Shown here piece after piece: positions 39,434 to 47,953 of a stretch of DNA of 64,000 bases. The stretch is from contig NZ_LHUR01000011.1 in NCBI RefSeq assembly GCF_001263795.1, positions 1 through 64,000 on the forward strand. The letters are read 5' to 3'. Position 1 is the first letter of the stretch. Every line of letters starts with the position of its first letter. A program made the translations under genes and the position numbers. The notes beneath the pieces are model-generated. The model had not been told where the DNA came from, did no database searches, and saw only the letters and a program-made list of their open reading frames with translations. This DNA comes from Clostridium homopropionicum DSM 5847 (lineage in GTDB: Bacteria; Bacillota; Clostridia; Clostridiales; Clostridiaceae).

Positions 39434-40468
39434 ATGAATAATGAAAAATTAAAAGCTCTTCAAGCAGCTTTAACTCAAATTGAAAAACAGTTTGGAAAAG
39501 GTTCTGTAATGAAATTAGGAGAAAGTGAAGTAATAAATGTAGAAGCAATTTCTACAGGAAGCTTATCACTAGATATTGCATTAGGTATAGGTGGAATTCC
39601 AAGAGGAAGGGTTATTGAAATATTCGGACCTGAATCTTCAGGCAAAACTACTGTTGCTCTACATATCATTGCAGAGGCACAAAAAAATGGAGGAACAGCA
39701 GCATTTATAGATGCTGAACATGCTTTAGATCCAGTTTACGCTAAAGCTTTAGGGGTTGATGTTGATAATCTTGTATTATCTCAACCTGACACTGGAGAAC
39801 AGGCTTTAGAAATATGCGAAGCTTTAGTAAGATCAGGTGCAATTGATGTCATTGTAATTGACTCAGTAGCAGCTTTAGTTCCAAAGGCTGAAATTGAAGG
39901 TGAAATGGGAGATTCTCATGTAGGATTACAAGCTAGACTTATGTCACAAGCTTTAAGAAAATTAACTGGTTCTATTAATAAATCAAAATGCGCTACTATA
40001 TTCATTAATCAATTAAGAGAAAAGGTTGGCGTTATGTTTGGAAATCCTGAGACTACTCCAGGTGGAAGAGCATTAAAGTTCTATGCATCCGTAAGATTAG
40101 ATGTAAGAAAAGTAGATACAATTAAGCAAGGTGATGAGTTCTTAGGAAGTAGAACAAGAGTAAAAGTAGTAAAAAATAAAGTTGCTCCACCTTTTAAGCA
40201 AGCTGAATTTGATATTATGTATGGTACAGGTATCTCTACAGAAGGAAACATTCTTGATGTTGGTGTTGAAGAAGAAATAGTTCAAAAAAGCGGTTCTTGG
40301 TTTTCTTACAACGATATTAGGTTAGGCCAAGGTAGAGAAAATGCTAAGCAATTTTTAAAAGAAAATGAAAATATTTTAAAAGAAATTGAAAATCAAATTA
40401 GAATCAAACATAATCTTCCTTTATCTAAAAAAGTAGAATCTGATGTTAAGGAAAATGATGCTAAATAA
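39434..40468 (+). CDS. recA: Recombinase RecA
   Basis: RecA drives homologous recombination and LexA cleavage. The 344 residues show the [12 protein letters not shown] start, Walker [29 protein letters not shown] and the L2-region block [28 protein letters not shown] precedes ATG 39434. It has its own LexA-controlled promoter. Its ORF ends with a short acidic tail, as usual. Confidence 0.98.
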   Translation: MNNEKLKALQAALTQIEKQFGKGSVMKLGESEVINVEAISTGSLSLDIALGIGGIPRGRVIEIFGPESSGKTTVALHIIAEAQKNGGTAAFIDAEHALDPVYAKALGVDVDNLVLSQPDTGEQALEICEALVRSGAIDVIVIDSVAALVPKAEIEGEMGDSHVGLQARLMSQALRKLTGSINKSKCATIFINQLREKVGVMFGNPETTPGGRALKFYASVRLDVRKVDTIKQGDEFLGSRTRVKVVKNKVAPPFKQAEFDIMYGTGISTEGNILDVGVEEEIVQKSGSWFSYNDIRLGQGRENAKQFLKENENILKEIENQIRIKHNLPLSKKVESDVKENDAK

Positions 40469-40490
40469 TTCTAACAATATTTGCAAAAAC

Positions 40491-40519
40491 TTGACATGAA
40501 TTTAAAAATAATATAAAAT
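40491..40519 (+). promoter_or_regulatory. Promoter for rny
   Basis: TTGACA (40491-40496), a 17-base spacer and TAAAAT (40514-40519) form a strong sigma-A promoter. It implies an unstructured leader of about 115 bases before rny. Confidence 0.82.
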
Positions 40520-40639
40520 GAATACAATTACTGGTTTAACAAAATACTGATTGATATATAAACAAATGTAACACCTTTTCTAAACTTAAATGACGCTTGT
40601 TTACTAATTCCAAATAGGATAGAGTAAGGAGGTGTTGAT

Positions 40640-42193
40640 TTGCGAGAAAATTTGAATATGTATTTGGTACTTTTATTAGCAGTGATTCTTGTACTTGTTT
40701 GTATTTTTGTGATTATATATGTGAGGAAAAATATTTCGCAGGCAAAAATTGCAGATGCTGAATTAAAGGCAAAACAACTAGTTGAAGATGCTGAAAAAAG
40801 TGCAGAATCTATAAAAAAGGAATCGATTTTAGAAGCAAAAGAAGAAGTTCATAAACTAAGAAATGATTTTGAAAAAGAGTCAAGAGAAAGAAGAAACGAA
40901 ATTCAAAGACTTGAAAGAAGAATTATACAAAGAGAAGAAATACTCGACAAGAAAAGCGAAGCTATTGAAAATAAAGAAGAAGCTCTTAATAAGAAGCAAC
41001 AAGAAATAATAGAAAAAGAAGCTAGTGTTGATGAGTTATATGAAAGTCAAAGACAAGAACTTGAAAAACTATCAAATCTATCTTCTGAAGAAGCTCGAGA
41101 ATTATTATTAGAGGAAACAAGAAAAGAAATCAAACACGACGTTGCAGTAATGATAAAAGACATGGAGAATAAAGCAAAGGAAGAATCAGATAAAAAAGCA
41201 AGAGAAATAATTTCCTGTGCTATTCAAAGATGTGCTGCTGATCATGTAGCTGAAAGTACTGTATACGTTGTTTCCTTACCTAACGATGAAATGAAGGGTA
41301 GAATAATTGGAAGAGAAGGAAGAAACATAAGGGCTTTAGAAACATTAACTGGAGTTGATCTAATAATTGACGATACACCTGAAGCTGTAATACTTTCGGG
41401 ATTTGATCCGATTAGAAGACAAATAGCTAGAATAGCTTTAGAAAAGCTTATTATTGACGGAAGGATACATCCTGCAAGAATAGAGGAAATGGTAGAAAAA
41501 GCCAAGAAAGAAGTTGAAAATGATATAAAAGAAGAAGGAGAGCAAGCAACCTTTGAAACTGGAGTACATGGTCTTCATCAAGAAATAATAAAATTATTAG
41601 GAAGACTTAAATATCGTACTAGTTACGGTCAGAATGTTTTAAAGCATTCCATAGAAGTTGCTTATTTAGCAGGCTTAATGGCTTCTGAATTGGGTATGGA
41701 CCCGACTTTAGCTAAAAGAGCTGGTTTGCTTCACGATATAGGTAAAGCTGTAGATCATGAAGTAGAAGGGCCTCATGCTTTAATAGGATCAGAAATGGCT
41801 AAAAAATATCATGAATCTCAAGTCATCGTTAATGCGATTGCAGCACATCATGGAGATGTTGAATCTGAATCAATTGAGGCTATACTTGTTCAGGCTGCTG
41901 ATGCTATATCTGCTGCTAGACCAGGTGCTAGAAGAGAAACAATAGAAGCGTACATTAAAAGATTAGAAAAGCTTGAAGAAATAGCAAACTCTTATGAAGG
42001 TGTAGATAAATCTTATGCTATACAAGCAGGAAGAGAAGTTAGGATAATGGTTAAACCAGAAATAGTTGATGACCTTGGATGTGTTGAGATGGCGAGAAAT
42101 ATTGTAAAAACTATCGAAAATGAATTAGAATATCCAGGTCAGATTAAAGTTAATATTATAAGAGAAGTAAGATCAATTGAATATGCAAAATAG
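40640..42193 (+). CDS. rny: Ribonuclease Y
   Basis: RNase Y is the membrane-anchored endonuclease that initiates mRNA decay in Firmicutes. The 517 residues have an N-terminal membrane helix (about 8-29), a long coiled coil (about 35-195), a KH domain ([15 protein letters not shown]) and an HD domain with [12 protein letters not shown]. The start is TTG 40640 with AAGGAGGTG six bases upstream. It follows recA and precedes spoVS, a conserved clostridial and bacillar order. Confidence 0.97.
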   Translation: MRENLNMYLVLLLAVILVLVCIFVIIYVRKNISQAKIADAELKAKQLVEDAEKSAESIKKESILEAKEEVHKLRNDFEKESRERRNEIQRLERRIIQREEILDKKSEAIENKEEALNKKQQEIIEKEASVDELYESQRQELEKLSNLSSEEARELLLEETRKEIKHDVAVMIKDMENKAKEESDKKAREIISCAIQRCAADHVAESTVYVVSLPNDEMKGRIIGREGRNIRALETLTGVDLIIDDTPEAVILSGFDPIRRQIARIALEKLIIDGRIHPARIEEMVEKAKKEVENDIKEEGEQATFETGVHGLHQEIIKLLGRLKYRTSYGQNVLKHSIEVAYLAGLMASELGMDPTLAKRAGLLHDIGKAVDHEVEGPHALIGSEMAKKYHESQVIVNAIAAHHGDVESESIEAILVQAADAISAARPGARRETIEAYIKRLEKLEEIANSYEGVDKSYAIQAGREVRIMVKPEIVDDLGCVEMARNIVKTIENELEYPGQIKVNIIREVRSIEYAK

Positions 42194-42207
42194 TTTATGA
42201 TATTAAG

Positions 42208-42254
42208 AAATCCTTTTTTATTCTAATTTTATTAGATATAGAAAGGATTTTTAA
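42208..42254 (+). terminator. rny terminator
   Basis: AAATCCTTT (42208-42216) pairs with AAAGGATTT (42242-42250), with an inner TCTAAT/ATTAGA stem, followed by TT. The right arm also forms the -35 of the spoVS promoter. Confidence 0.75.
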
Positions 42255-42270
42255 TTTGATTGTAGAATAT
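42242..42270 (+). promoter_or_regulatory. Sigma-H type promoter of spoVS
   Basis: AAAGGATTT (42242-42250), an 11-base spacer and GTAGAATAT (42262-42270) match every fixed position of the sigma-H consensus (RNAGGAWWW, 11-12 bases, RNNGAATWW). spoVS is a sigma-H gene in B. subtilis, which agrees with this reading. The transcript would start about 45 bases before the gene. Confidence 0.8.
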
Positions 42271-42321
42271 AATAAGGATATATCTTATATACATTTACAA
42301 TCATTACTTAGGGGGTCTATC

Positions 42322-42582
42322 ATGGAAGTATTAAAAGTATCATCAAAATCAAGTCCAAACTCTGTAGCAGGGGCGCTAACAGGAGTACTAAAAGAAATTG
42401 GCTCTGCAGAAATTCAAGCTATTGGAGCAGGTGCTCTGAATCAAGCAATTAAAGCAGTGGCAATTGCTAGAGGCTTTGTAGCTCCTAGTGGAATAGATTT
42501 AGTTTGTGTACCCGCTTTTACAGATATTGAAATTGATGGGGAAGAAAGAACTGCAATTAAACTGATTGTTCAACCAAGATAG
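42322..42582 (+). CDS. spoVS: Stage V sporulation protein S
   Basis: SpoVS is an 86-residue Alba-like protein needed for normal septation and coat assembly in B. subtilis. The sequence (MEVLKVSSKSSPNSVAGAL, then IGAGALNQAIKAVAIARG) is nearly invariant in the family and of exact length. ATG 42322 follows AGGGGG by about 8 bases. An upstream in-frame start at 42256 would precede the ribosome binding site and overlap the promoter. Confidence 0.98.
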   Translation: MEVLKVSSKSSPNSVAGALTGVLKEIGSAEIQAIGAGALNQAIKAVAIARGFVAPSGIDLVCVPAFTDIEIDGEERTAIKLIVQPR

Positions 42583-42612
42583 CAATATTATCGAATATTT
42601 TAGGGCTTTAAA

Positions 42613-42641
42613 TTGAGTCTTCAAAAAATAATCGAGATAAT
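42613..42641 (+). promoter_or_regulatory. Candidate promoter for the aminotransferase gene
   Basis: TTGAGT (42613-42618), a 17-base spacer and GATAAT (42636-42641) make a plausible sigma-A promoter in the gap after spoVS. Confidence 0.55.
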
Positions 42642-42683
42642 TTAATATATAATTTCTTAAATGTAAAGGAAGGGTGAAGAATA

Positions 42684-43877
42684 ATGATTTTATCAGAAAA
42701 GGCAAAGCAAATTTCACCTTCATTGACTTTAGCAATAACAGCAAAAGCTAAGCAAATGAAAAATGAAGGAATCGATGTTATTAGTTTTGGTGCGGGAGAA
42801 CCAGATTTTGATACACCTAAAAATATTCAAGAGGCTGCAAAAAAAGCTATAGAAGCAGGCTTAACAAGGTATACTCCAGCTTCAGGAATAAATGAATTAA
42901 AAGAGGCTATAGTACAAAAATTTAAAAAAGATAATGATTTAACTTATACTATGGATCAAGTTATAATTTCAACTGGTGGTAAGCAGTGTTTATCAAATGT
43001 ATTTCAGTCTATATTAAATCCTGGGGATGAAGTATTAGTCCCAATTCCTTACTGGGTTAGTTATCCTGAATTGATTAAGCTTTCGGATGGAAAACCAGTT
43101 TATGTAGAAAATAAGAAAGAAAATGATTATAAATATACTTTAGATTCTCTCGAGAAGGCTATAAGCAAAAAAACAAAAGCAATTATATTAAATAGCCCAA
43201 ATAATCCTGCTGGTTCTATATATTCACATAAAGAGCTAATGGAAATAGCTGATTTTGCCCAAAAGTATGATTTAATAATTATTTCTGATGAAATATACGA
43301 AAAATTAATATATGGTAATAAAACTCATGTTAGCATTGCAAGCTTAAGTGAAGATACTTTTAATAGAACAATTGTGATTAACGCTGTTTCTAAGTCTTAT
43401 GCAATGACTGGATGGAGAATTGGTTATGCTGCTGGACCAAAAGAGATAATAAAGCTTATGTCTAGTATACAAAGTCATACTACATCTAATCCTACTTCTA
43501 TTTCTCAATATGCTGCACTTGAAGCGCTTACTGGGCCACAAGATGATTTAGATTTTATGGTTAAACAATTTGCTCAAAGGCGAGACTATATGGTTTCAAG
43601 AATAAAGGCAAATCCAAAGTTATCTTGCATTGAGCCAGAAGGAGCATTTTACATTATGCTTAACGTATCTAGTGTATACGGTAAAAAGGTAAATGGGAAT
43701 ACTATATCTAATTCAATGGAATTTTCTGATATGATTTTAGATGTAGAAAAGGTTGCAGTAATCCCAGGAGTAGCTTTTGGTTTAGATGAATATGTAAGAT
43801 TATCTTATGCTACTTCTCTTGAAAAAATTACAGAAGGATTAGATAGAATTGAGAGGTTTATGGATAAATTTAATTAA
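42684..43877 (+). CDS. PLP-dependent aminotransferase, aspartate-type (class I/II)
   Basis: The 397 residues are of fold-type I. Recognisable blocks are SFGAGEPDFDTP at the start, TGGKQCLSN for cofactor phosphate contact, NSPNNPAGS, ISDEIYEKL and the PLP lysine in VSKSYAMTGWRIGYAAG. The late RLSYATS arginine fits a carboxylate-binding aspartate transaminase. Aspartate is the likely amino donor, though aromatic or other amino acids are possible. AGGAAGGGTGA lies upstream of ATG 42684. Confidence 0.93.
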   Translation: MILSEKAKQISPSLTLAITAKAKQMKNEGIDVISFGAGEPDFDTPKNIQEAAKKAIEAGLTRYTPASGINELKEAIVQKFKKDNDLTYTMDQVIISTGGKQCLSNVFQSILNPGDEVLVPIPYWVSYPELIKLSDGKPVYVENKKENDYKYTLDSLEKAISKKTKAIILNSPNNPAGSIYSHKELMEIADFAQKYDLIIISDEIYEKLIYGNKTHVSIASLSEDTFNRTIVINAVSKSYAMTGWRIGYAAGPKEIIKLMSSIQSHTTSNPTSISQYAALEALTGPQDDLDFMVKQFAQRRDYMVSRIKANPKLSCIEPEGAFYIMLNVSSVYGKKVNGNTISNSMEFSDMILDVEKVAVIPGVAFGLDEYVRLSYATSLEKITEGLDRIERFMDKFN

Positions 43878-43946
43878 TTTTTAGATAGTCTAATGATATA
43901 ATTAAATTATTATATAAATTTAATGATTAATTTGAGGTGGTTGAAT

Positions 43947-44207
43947 ATGATAAAAAAAGAGGCTATTATTAGAGCATCTACTGGATTACATGCAAGATCT
44001 GCTACATTATTGGTAAGAAAAGCATCCTCATTTAAATCTGATATTTACTTAGACTTTGAAGACAAAAAAGCCAACGCTAAAAGTTTAATTAATGTATTAT
44101 CTTTGGGTGTTAGAAAAGGGTCTAAGATTTCTATAACAGCCAACGGAGATGATGAAACTTTAGCTGCAGAAGAAATGTATAAATTAATTGAAGATTTAAA
44201 AGAATAA
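43947..44207 (+). CDS. HPr-family phosphocarrier protein
   Basis: The 86-residue protein carries the phosphorylated histidine in STGLHARSATLLV and the regulatory-serine region NAKSLINVLSLG. It can thus serve in the sugar phosphotransferase system and possibly in HPr kinase signalling. The usual HARPA is HARSA here, and NLKSIM is replaced by NAKSLI. It may be the main HPr or a paralogue. ATG 43947 lies 6 bases after GAGGTGG. Confidence 0.92.
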   Translation: MIKKEAIIRASTGLHARSATLLVRKASSFKSDIYLDFEDKKANAKSLINVLSLGVRKGSKISITANGDDETLAAEEMYKLIEDLKE

Positions 44208-44232
44208 ATAAAAGGCTATATGCCTTTTATTT
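44206..44232. terminator. Bidirectional terminator between HPr gene and DUF378 gene
   Basis: AAATAAAAGGC (44206-44216) pairs with GCCTTTTATTT (44222-44232), with T-rich flanks on both strands. It serves the two converging genes. Confidence 0.85.
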
Positions 44233-44235
44233 ATT

Positions 44236-44448
44236 TTATAGTTCTTTAGATTTACACTTAAACAATAATACCAATACATTTAGAGATGATAATCCTACTA
44301 AAATATATATAATTTTTTCTAACAAAGGAAGAGAATTAAGCAAAAGGTTAATAAGATTTAATTGAAATAATCCTATTATTCCCCAGTTTATGCCGCCTAA
44401 AATCATCATAATAATAGAAAATTTATCAATTGGACTCATTTTATACAT
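44236..44448 (-). CDS. DUF378 family small membrane protein
   Basis: The 70-residue protein has two hydrophobic segments (about 8-30 and 42-62). The family pattern is present: a first helix with ILGGINWGIIGLF, then IIYILVGLSSLNVL. The function of DUF378 proteins is unknown. The minus-strand start has an AGGAGGT ribosome binding site (complement of 44456-44462). It is divergent from purB. Confidence 0.88.
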   Translation of the reverse strand: MYKMSPIDKFSIIMMILGGINWGIIGLFQLNLINLLLNSLPLLEKIIYILVGLSSLNVLVLLFKCKSKEL

Positions 44449-44530
44449 ATATTGTACCTCCTAGTTTAATAATTTGTTTTAGTAGATTATATTATTATAA
44501 TTCTTAAATAGAACTTTTTTTTAATTTATT

Positions 44531-44543
44531 AAATCCGAACAAA
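44531..44543 (+). promoter_or_regulatory. PurBox-like operator before purB
   Basis: AAATCCGAACAAA matches the PurR operator half-site AWWWCCGAACWWT of Bacillus at all but the last position. It lies just upstream of the -35 region of the purB promoter. Known operators usually have two boxes in opposite orientation. No clear second box is visible here, so PurR control is a proposal. Confidence 0.5.
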
Positions 44544-44547
44544 ATAC

Positions 44548-44576
44548 TTACTATCATAAATAATATATGTTATAAT
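44548..44576 (+). promoter_or_regulatory. Promoter for purB (extended -10)
   Basis: TATAAT (44571-44576) preceded by TGT has a weak -35 (TTACTA, 44548-44553) at 17 bases. The extended -10 would compensate for it. Confidence 0.6.
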
Positions 44577-44628
44577 ATGAATGAATGAAAAACATATAAA
44601 GTATAATATATGTATACGGAGGGGAAAA

Positions 44629-46062
44629 ATGAATAGAACAACATACAATACACCTTTAAATAGCAGATATGCATCTCCTGAAATGTCATATTTATTTTCT
44701 GAGGAAAAAAAGTTTAAAACTTGGAGAAAGTTATGGGTTGCCCTTGCAGAAAGCGAGAAAGAACTAGGTTTAGATATTACTGACGAACAAATTAATGAAC
44801 TAAAAACAAATATTGATGATATAAATTACGAAGTAGCTCAAGCTAAAGAAAAAGAAATTCGTCACGATGTTATGAGTCATGTATACGCATATGGTTTACA
44901 ATGTCCTGCTGCTAAGGGAATAATACATTTAGGAGCAACTAGCTGCTATGTTGGAGATAATACCGATTTAATAATAATGAGAGAAGCTTTAACTATAATA
45001 AAAAATAAACTTATAAATATATTAGATAACCTTTCAAAGTTTGCTCTTAAATATAAGTCCTTACCTACTCTAGGATTTACTCATTTACAACCAGCTCAAC
45101 TTACAACAGTAGGTAAAAGAGCGACCCTTTGGATGCAAGATTTAGTATTAGATATTGAAAACATCGATTTTGTTATCAATAATTTGAAACTAAGAGGAGC
45201 AAAAGGTACTACTGGAACTCAAGCAAGTTTTATGAGTTTATTTAATAATGATGAGGAATTAGTAGTTAAACTTGATTCCTTAATAGCAAGTAAAATGGGA
45301 TTTGACAAAACTTATGATGTTACTGGTCAAACATACCCTAGAAAAGTTGATTCAATAGTTTTAAATACTTTATCTGAAGTTGCTCAAAGTGCTTACAAGT
45401 TCAGTAACGATTTAAGAATTCTTCAAAACATGAAGGAAATGGAAGAACCATTTGAAAAAAATCAAGTTGGATCTTCAGCTATGGCATATAAGAGAAATCC
45501 AATGAGGTCTGAAAGAATAAGTGCTCTTAGTAGATTTGTAATTGTAAATTCACTTAATCCTGCTATAACTGCAGGTACTCAATGGTTTGAAAGAACACTA
45601 GATGACTCAGCTAACAAGAGATTGTCTGTTTCAGAATGTTTCCTTGCTTTAGATGGAGTATTGAACCTTTATATAAACGTAACAGAAAATATGGTAGTAT
45701 ATGAAAAAGTAATTAGAACTCATGTTGATAGTGAACTTCCTTTCATGGCTACTGAAACTATCCTTATGGAAGCTGTAAAAAGAGGAGGGGACAGGCAGGA
45801 GTTACACGAAAAAATTAGAGTCTTATCTATGGAAGCTGCAAAAAGAGTTAAAGAAGAAGGATTAAACAACGATTTAATCGAAAGAATAATTAACGACAAT
45901 TCCTTCTTTATGAGCAGAGAAGAAATTCTATCAATAATGGATCCTGTAAAGTTTACAGGAAGAGCTTCAGGTCAGGTTGATGATTTTGTAAATAATGTAA
46001 TCAACCCTATCATAGCAAAAAATAAATCAAGTTTAGGTGTAAATGTAAGTATAAATGTATAA
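44629..46062 (+). CDS. purB: Adenylosuccinate lyase
   Basis: PurB cleaves SAICAR in purine synthesis and adenylosuccinate in AMP synthesis. The 477 residues belong to the fumarase/aspartase superfamily. Recognisable blocks are the substrate-binding HLGATSCYVGDN, the catalytic-region TLGFTHLQPAQLTTVGKR and the signature GSSAMAYKRNPMRSERI. ATG 44629 follows CGGAGGGG. An in-frame ATG at 44581 precedes that site. It stands alone, away from other pur genes in this window. Confidence 0.97.
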   Translation: MNRTTYNTPLNSRYASPEMSYLFSEEKKFKTWRKLWVALAESEKELGLDITDEQINELKTNIDDINYEVAQAKEKEIRHDVMSHVYAYGLQCPAAKGIIHLGATSCYVGDNTDLIIMREALTIIKNKLINILDNLSKFALKYKSLPTLGFTHLQPAQLTTVGKRATLWMQDLVLDIENIDFVINNLKLRGAKGTTGTQASFMSLFNNDEELVVKLDSLIASKMGFDKTYDVTGQTYPRKVDSIVLNTLSEVAQSAYKFSNDLRILQNMKEMEEPFEKNQVGSSAMAYKRNPMRSERISALSRFVIVNSLNPAITAGTQWFERTLDDSANKRLSVSECFLALDGVLNLYINVTENMVVYEKVIRTHVDSELPFMATETILMEAVKRGGDRQELHEKIRVLSMEAAKRVKEEGLNNDLIERIINDNSFFMSREEILSIMDPVKFTGRASGQVDDFVNNVINPIIAKNKSSLGVNVSINV

Positions 46063-46383
46063 TTATCTAAATGTATATGTATTCACTTTAACTAATAAGT
46101 ATAAAATATTTAATTTGGATTGTATTAAAAAATCAAACTTCAAAATTTCTTTCATGATATATTATAACTATTTAATAAAACTAAAATTGTATTTTTCATA
46201 TAATTCCACATATTTAATTTAGATTTATTTTTACTATTTATTACCGGAAACTATTATTTTAAATTCATATATAGTATAATATTATTAAGTAGTGATTCTT
46301 CGGAATTGCTACTTAAAATATACAATTATAACTTCGCTAAATGTAAATTTAGCGAAGTTACATCATCAAAATAGGAGGGAACA
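46063..46383 (+). promoter_or_regulatory. 321-bp gap with promoter and two-hairpin leader of the tyrosine recombinase
   Basis: The first 210 bases are plain AT-rich DNA with no gene or clear terminator for purB. A -10 TATAAT at 46275-46280 has only a weak -35. Hairpin one (46285-46316) is a 14-bp stem with two G-U pairs and a TTCG tetraloop, starting at the predicted transcript start. Hairpin two (46329-46360) is a perfect 13-bp stem (TAACTTCGCTAAA and its complement) ending 13 bases before the AGGAGG of the recombinase. Neither has a T-run. Confidence 0.65.
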
Positions 46384-47376
46384 ATGAATTATAATCTTAA
46401 CAGTGTTTTCGATCCTTGTTTGCCTGAATGTTTAAATGATTTCTTAAATTATTTAGGAACTATCAGGGGTAAATCCCTAAATACTATTGCTGCATATAAA
46501 TGGGACTTAAGTATGTTTTTTAGATTTTTAAAGCTTTACAAAGGTTATATCAAAGATAAAGATAAGATTGATTTTAATTCTATTCCCATCAGTGATATAG
46601 ATACAGAATTTATTAAAAAAATAAAACTTTCAGATCTTTATGCTTTTATTGCTTTTGCAGAAAATTATAGAAACAATAGCAACTATGCTAGAGCTAGAAA
46701 AGTAGCTGCATTAAAATCTTTATTTAAATTTTTGCATGGTAAAGCAAAAATTATAGAAGAAAATCCAGCCACTGAATTAGAAACCCCAAAAATCAATAAG
46801 AGAAATCCTGTATATCTAACCTTAGATGAAAGCAAAAAGCTTCTCTCTTCTATTGACGGTAATAATAAAGAAAGAGATTATTGTATCATAACACTTTTCT
46901 TAAATTGCGGTTTAAGACTTTCTGAACTGTGCAGTATTGATATATCAAGAATTAAAGATGATACTCTAACTATCATCGGAAAAGGTAATAAAGAAAGAAC
47001 AATATATTTAAATAGCGCTTGCTTGAAATCAATTAACAGCTACCTTTACGTAAGAAGGTCTTATAATGATAAAGTAGATTCTAAAGATAAAGATGCTCTT
47101 TTCATAAGTAAGAATTACAAAAGAATAAATAAAAGAAGTGTAGAACTTATTGTAAAGAAATATATTGAAAAATCCGGCCTTGAAGCTAAAAGATACTCAC
47201 CTCACAAATTAAGACATACAGCTGCAACACTTATGTATAAATATGGTAACGTTGATATACGTAGTTTGCAGATGGTCCTCGGTCACGAAAATGTATCTAC
47301 AACTCAAATATACACTCATGTTGATGATGATACTTTAAGGCATGCAGTTAGCTTAAATCCCCTAAGTGAAGAATGA
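46384..47376 (+). CDS. Tyrosine recombinase (XerC/XerD-like)
   Basis: The 330-residue protein has an N-terminal SAM-like core-binding domain (about 10-130; LNDFLNYLGTIRGKSLNTIAAYKWDL) and a C-terminal catalytic domain (about 150-325). The full catalytic set is visible: Arg in NCGLRLSELC, Lys in IIGKGNKER, His-x2-Arg in HKLRHTAAT, His in LGHENVST and Tyr in TQIYTHV. It is somewhat longer than XerC/XerD (about 300). A conserved chromosomal Xer-type role, next to lexA, is more likely than an element integrase because no element genes flank it. Two strong hairpins in its leader are unusual. Confidence 0.9.
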   Translation: MNYNLNSVFDPCLPECLNDFLNYLGTIRGKSLNTIAAYKWDLSMFFRFLKLYKGYIKDKDKIDFNSIPISDIDTEFIKKIKLSDLYAFIAFAENYRNNSNYARARKVAALKSLFKFLHGKAKIIEENPATELETPKINKRNPVYLTLDESKKLLSSIDGNNKERDYCIITLFLNCGLRLSELCSIDISRIKDDTLTIIGKGNKERTIYLNSACLKSINSYLYVRRSYNDKVDSKDKDALFISKNYKRINKRSVELIVKKYIEKSGLEAKRYSPHKLRHTAATLMYKYGNVDIRSLQMVLGHENVSTTQIYTHVDDDTLRHAVSLNPLSEE

Positions 47377-47377
47377 A

Positions 47378-47417
47378 AAACAGCTTTACTTGCTGAATTA
47401 GCGAAGTAAAGCTGTTT
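47378..47417. terminator. Bidirectional terminator after the tyrosine recombinase
   Basis: AAACAGCTTTACTT (47378-47391) pairs with AAGTAAAGCTGTTT (47404-47417), a 14-bp stem. T-rich flanks exist on the minus strand and TTTATAAAATTATTT on the plus strand. The loop holds TTAGCG, part of a motif also found in the upstream leader. Confidence 0.85.
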
Positions 47418-47423
47418 ATAAAA

Positions 47424-47819
47424 TTATTTCTTAGTTTTATTTGGATTAACTACTATTAGACCAGGAAACACTTCATTTAATAGATTATTACCAGCACTCT
47501 CTTCATTTAAAGCATCTTCCAACCCCTCTATATCTTCAATATAATCTTCTTTAAAATCTGATTCTTTTATTTCCTTATTAAGAGATGCTAAATATTCAAT
47601 ATCCAGCTTTTTATAATCTTCTGCTATTTGAAAATTTTCTTCAACATCACTTTCTGTATCTAAAATTTCCTCTATGTTAACTATCTTGGAATCATATCCT
47701 TCTAAATTTAGACATTCTCCACAATTATTACATGTTTTCTTAGGATCTAAATCGCAGGTATCACAATCCCCGCAATGGGTACATTCCTTTTCAATCTTGA
47801 AAACACAGAATTTCTTCAT
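47424..47819 (-). CDS. Cysteine-rich N-terminus, acidic hypothetical protein
   Basis: The 131-residue protein has eight cysteines in its first 36 residues. The last seven follow C-x2-C-x2-C-x2-C-x7-C-x2-C-x2-C (CTHCGDCDTC...CNNCGEC), which suggests a metal or iron-sulfur site though no standard ferredoxin spacing. The remainder is acidic (many Glu/Asp) and ends in a short basic tail. No membrane segment is seen. The minus-strand ribosome binding site is GGGAGGG just before ATG 47819. It lies convergent to the recombinase and divergent from lexA. The function is unknown. Confidence 0.75.
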   Translation of the reverse strand: MKKFCVFKIEKECTHCGDCDTCDLDPKKTCNNCGECLNLEGYDSKIVNIEEILDTESDVEENFQIAEDYKKLDIEYLASLNKEIKESDFKEDYIEDIEGLEDALNEESAGNNLLNEVFPGLIVVNPNKTKK

Positions 47820-47884
47820 TTTATTCCCTCCCCTTTTTCACCTAAGTATTATATCAAAAGAAAATGCAATAATCAATATTTATA

Positions 47885-47896
47885 GAACATTTGTTT
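47885..47896. promoter_or_regulatory. LexA box of lexA
   Basis: GAACATTTGTTT matches the LexA box GAAC-N4-GTTC with one mismatch at the last base and overlaps the -35 of the lexA promoter. This allows autorepression. Confidence 0.75.
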
Positions 47897-47923
47897 GATA
47901 TATCCCTATATATATGATATAAT
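47895..47923 (+). promoter_or_regulatory. lexA promoter (extended -10)
   Basis: TTGATA (47895-47900), a 17-base spacer and TATAAT (47918-47923) preceded by TGA fit a strong promoter. Confidence 0.82.
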
Positions 47924-47953
47924 TCAAAATATAGGATAAGAGGAGTGTATAGA

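Noticed and set aside
46063-46270. Possible small genes or RNA in the gap after purB
   Set aside because: No frame with a ribosome binding site, no terminator and no recognisable RNA structure was found in the first 200 bases.
46384-47376. Tyrosine recombinase as the integrase of a second mobile element
   Set aside because: It is flanked by ordinary chromosomal genes (purB, lexA region) with no cargo genes and no interrupted neighbour, so a chromosomal Xer-like role is more likely.
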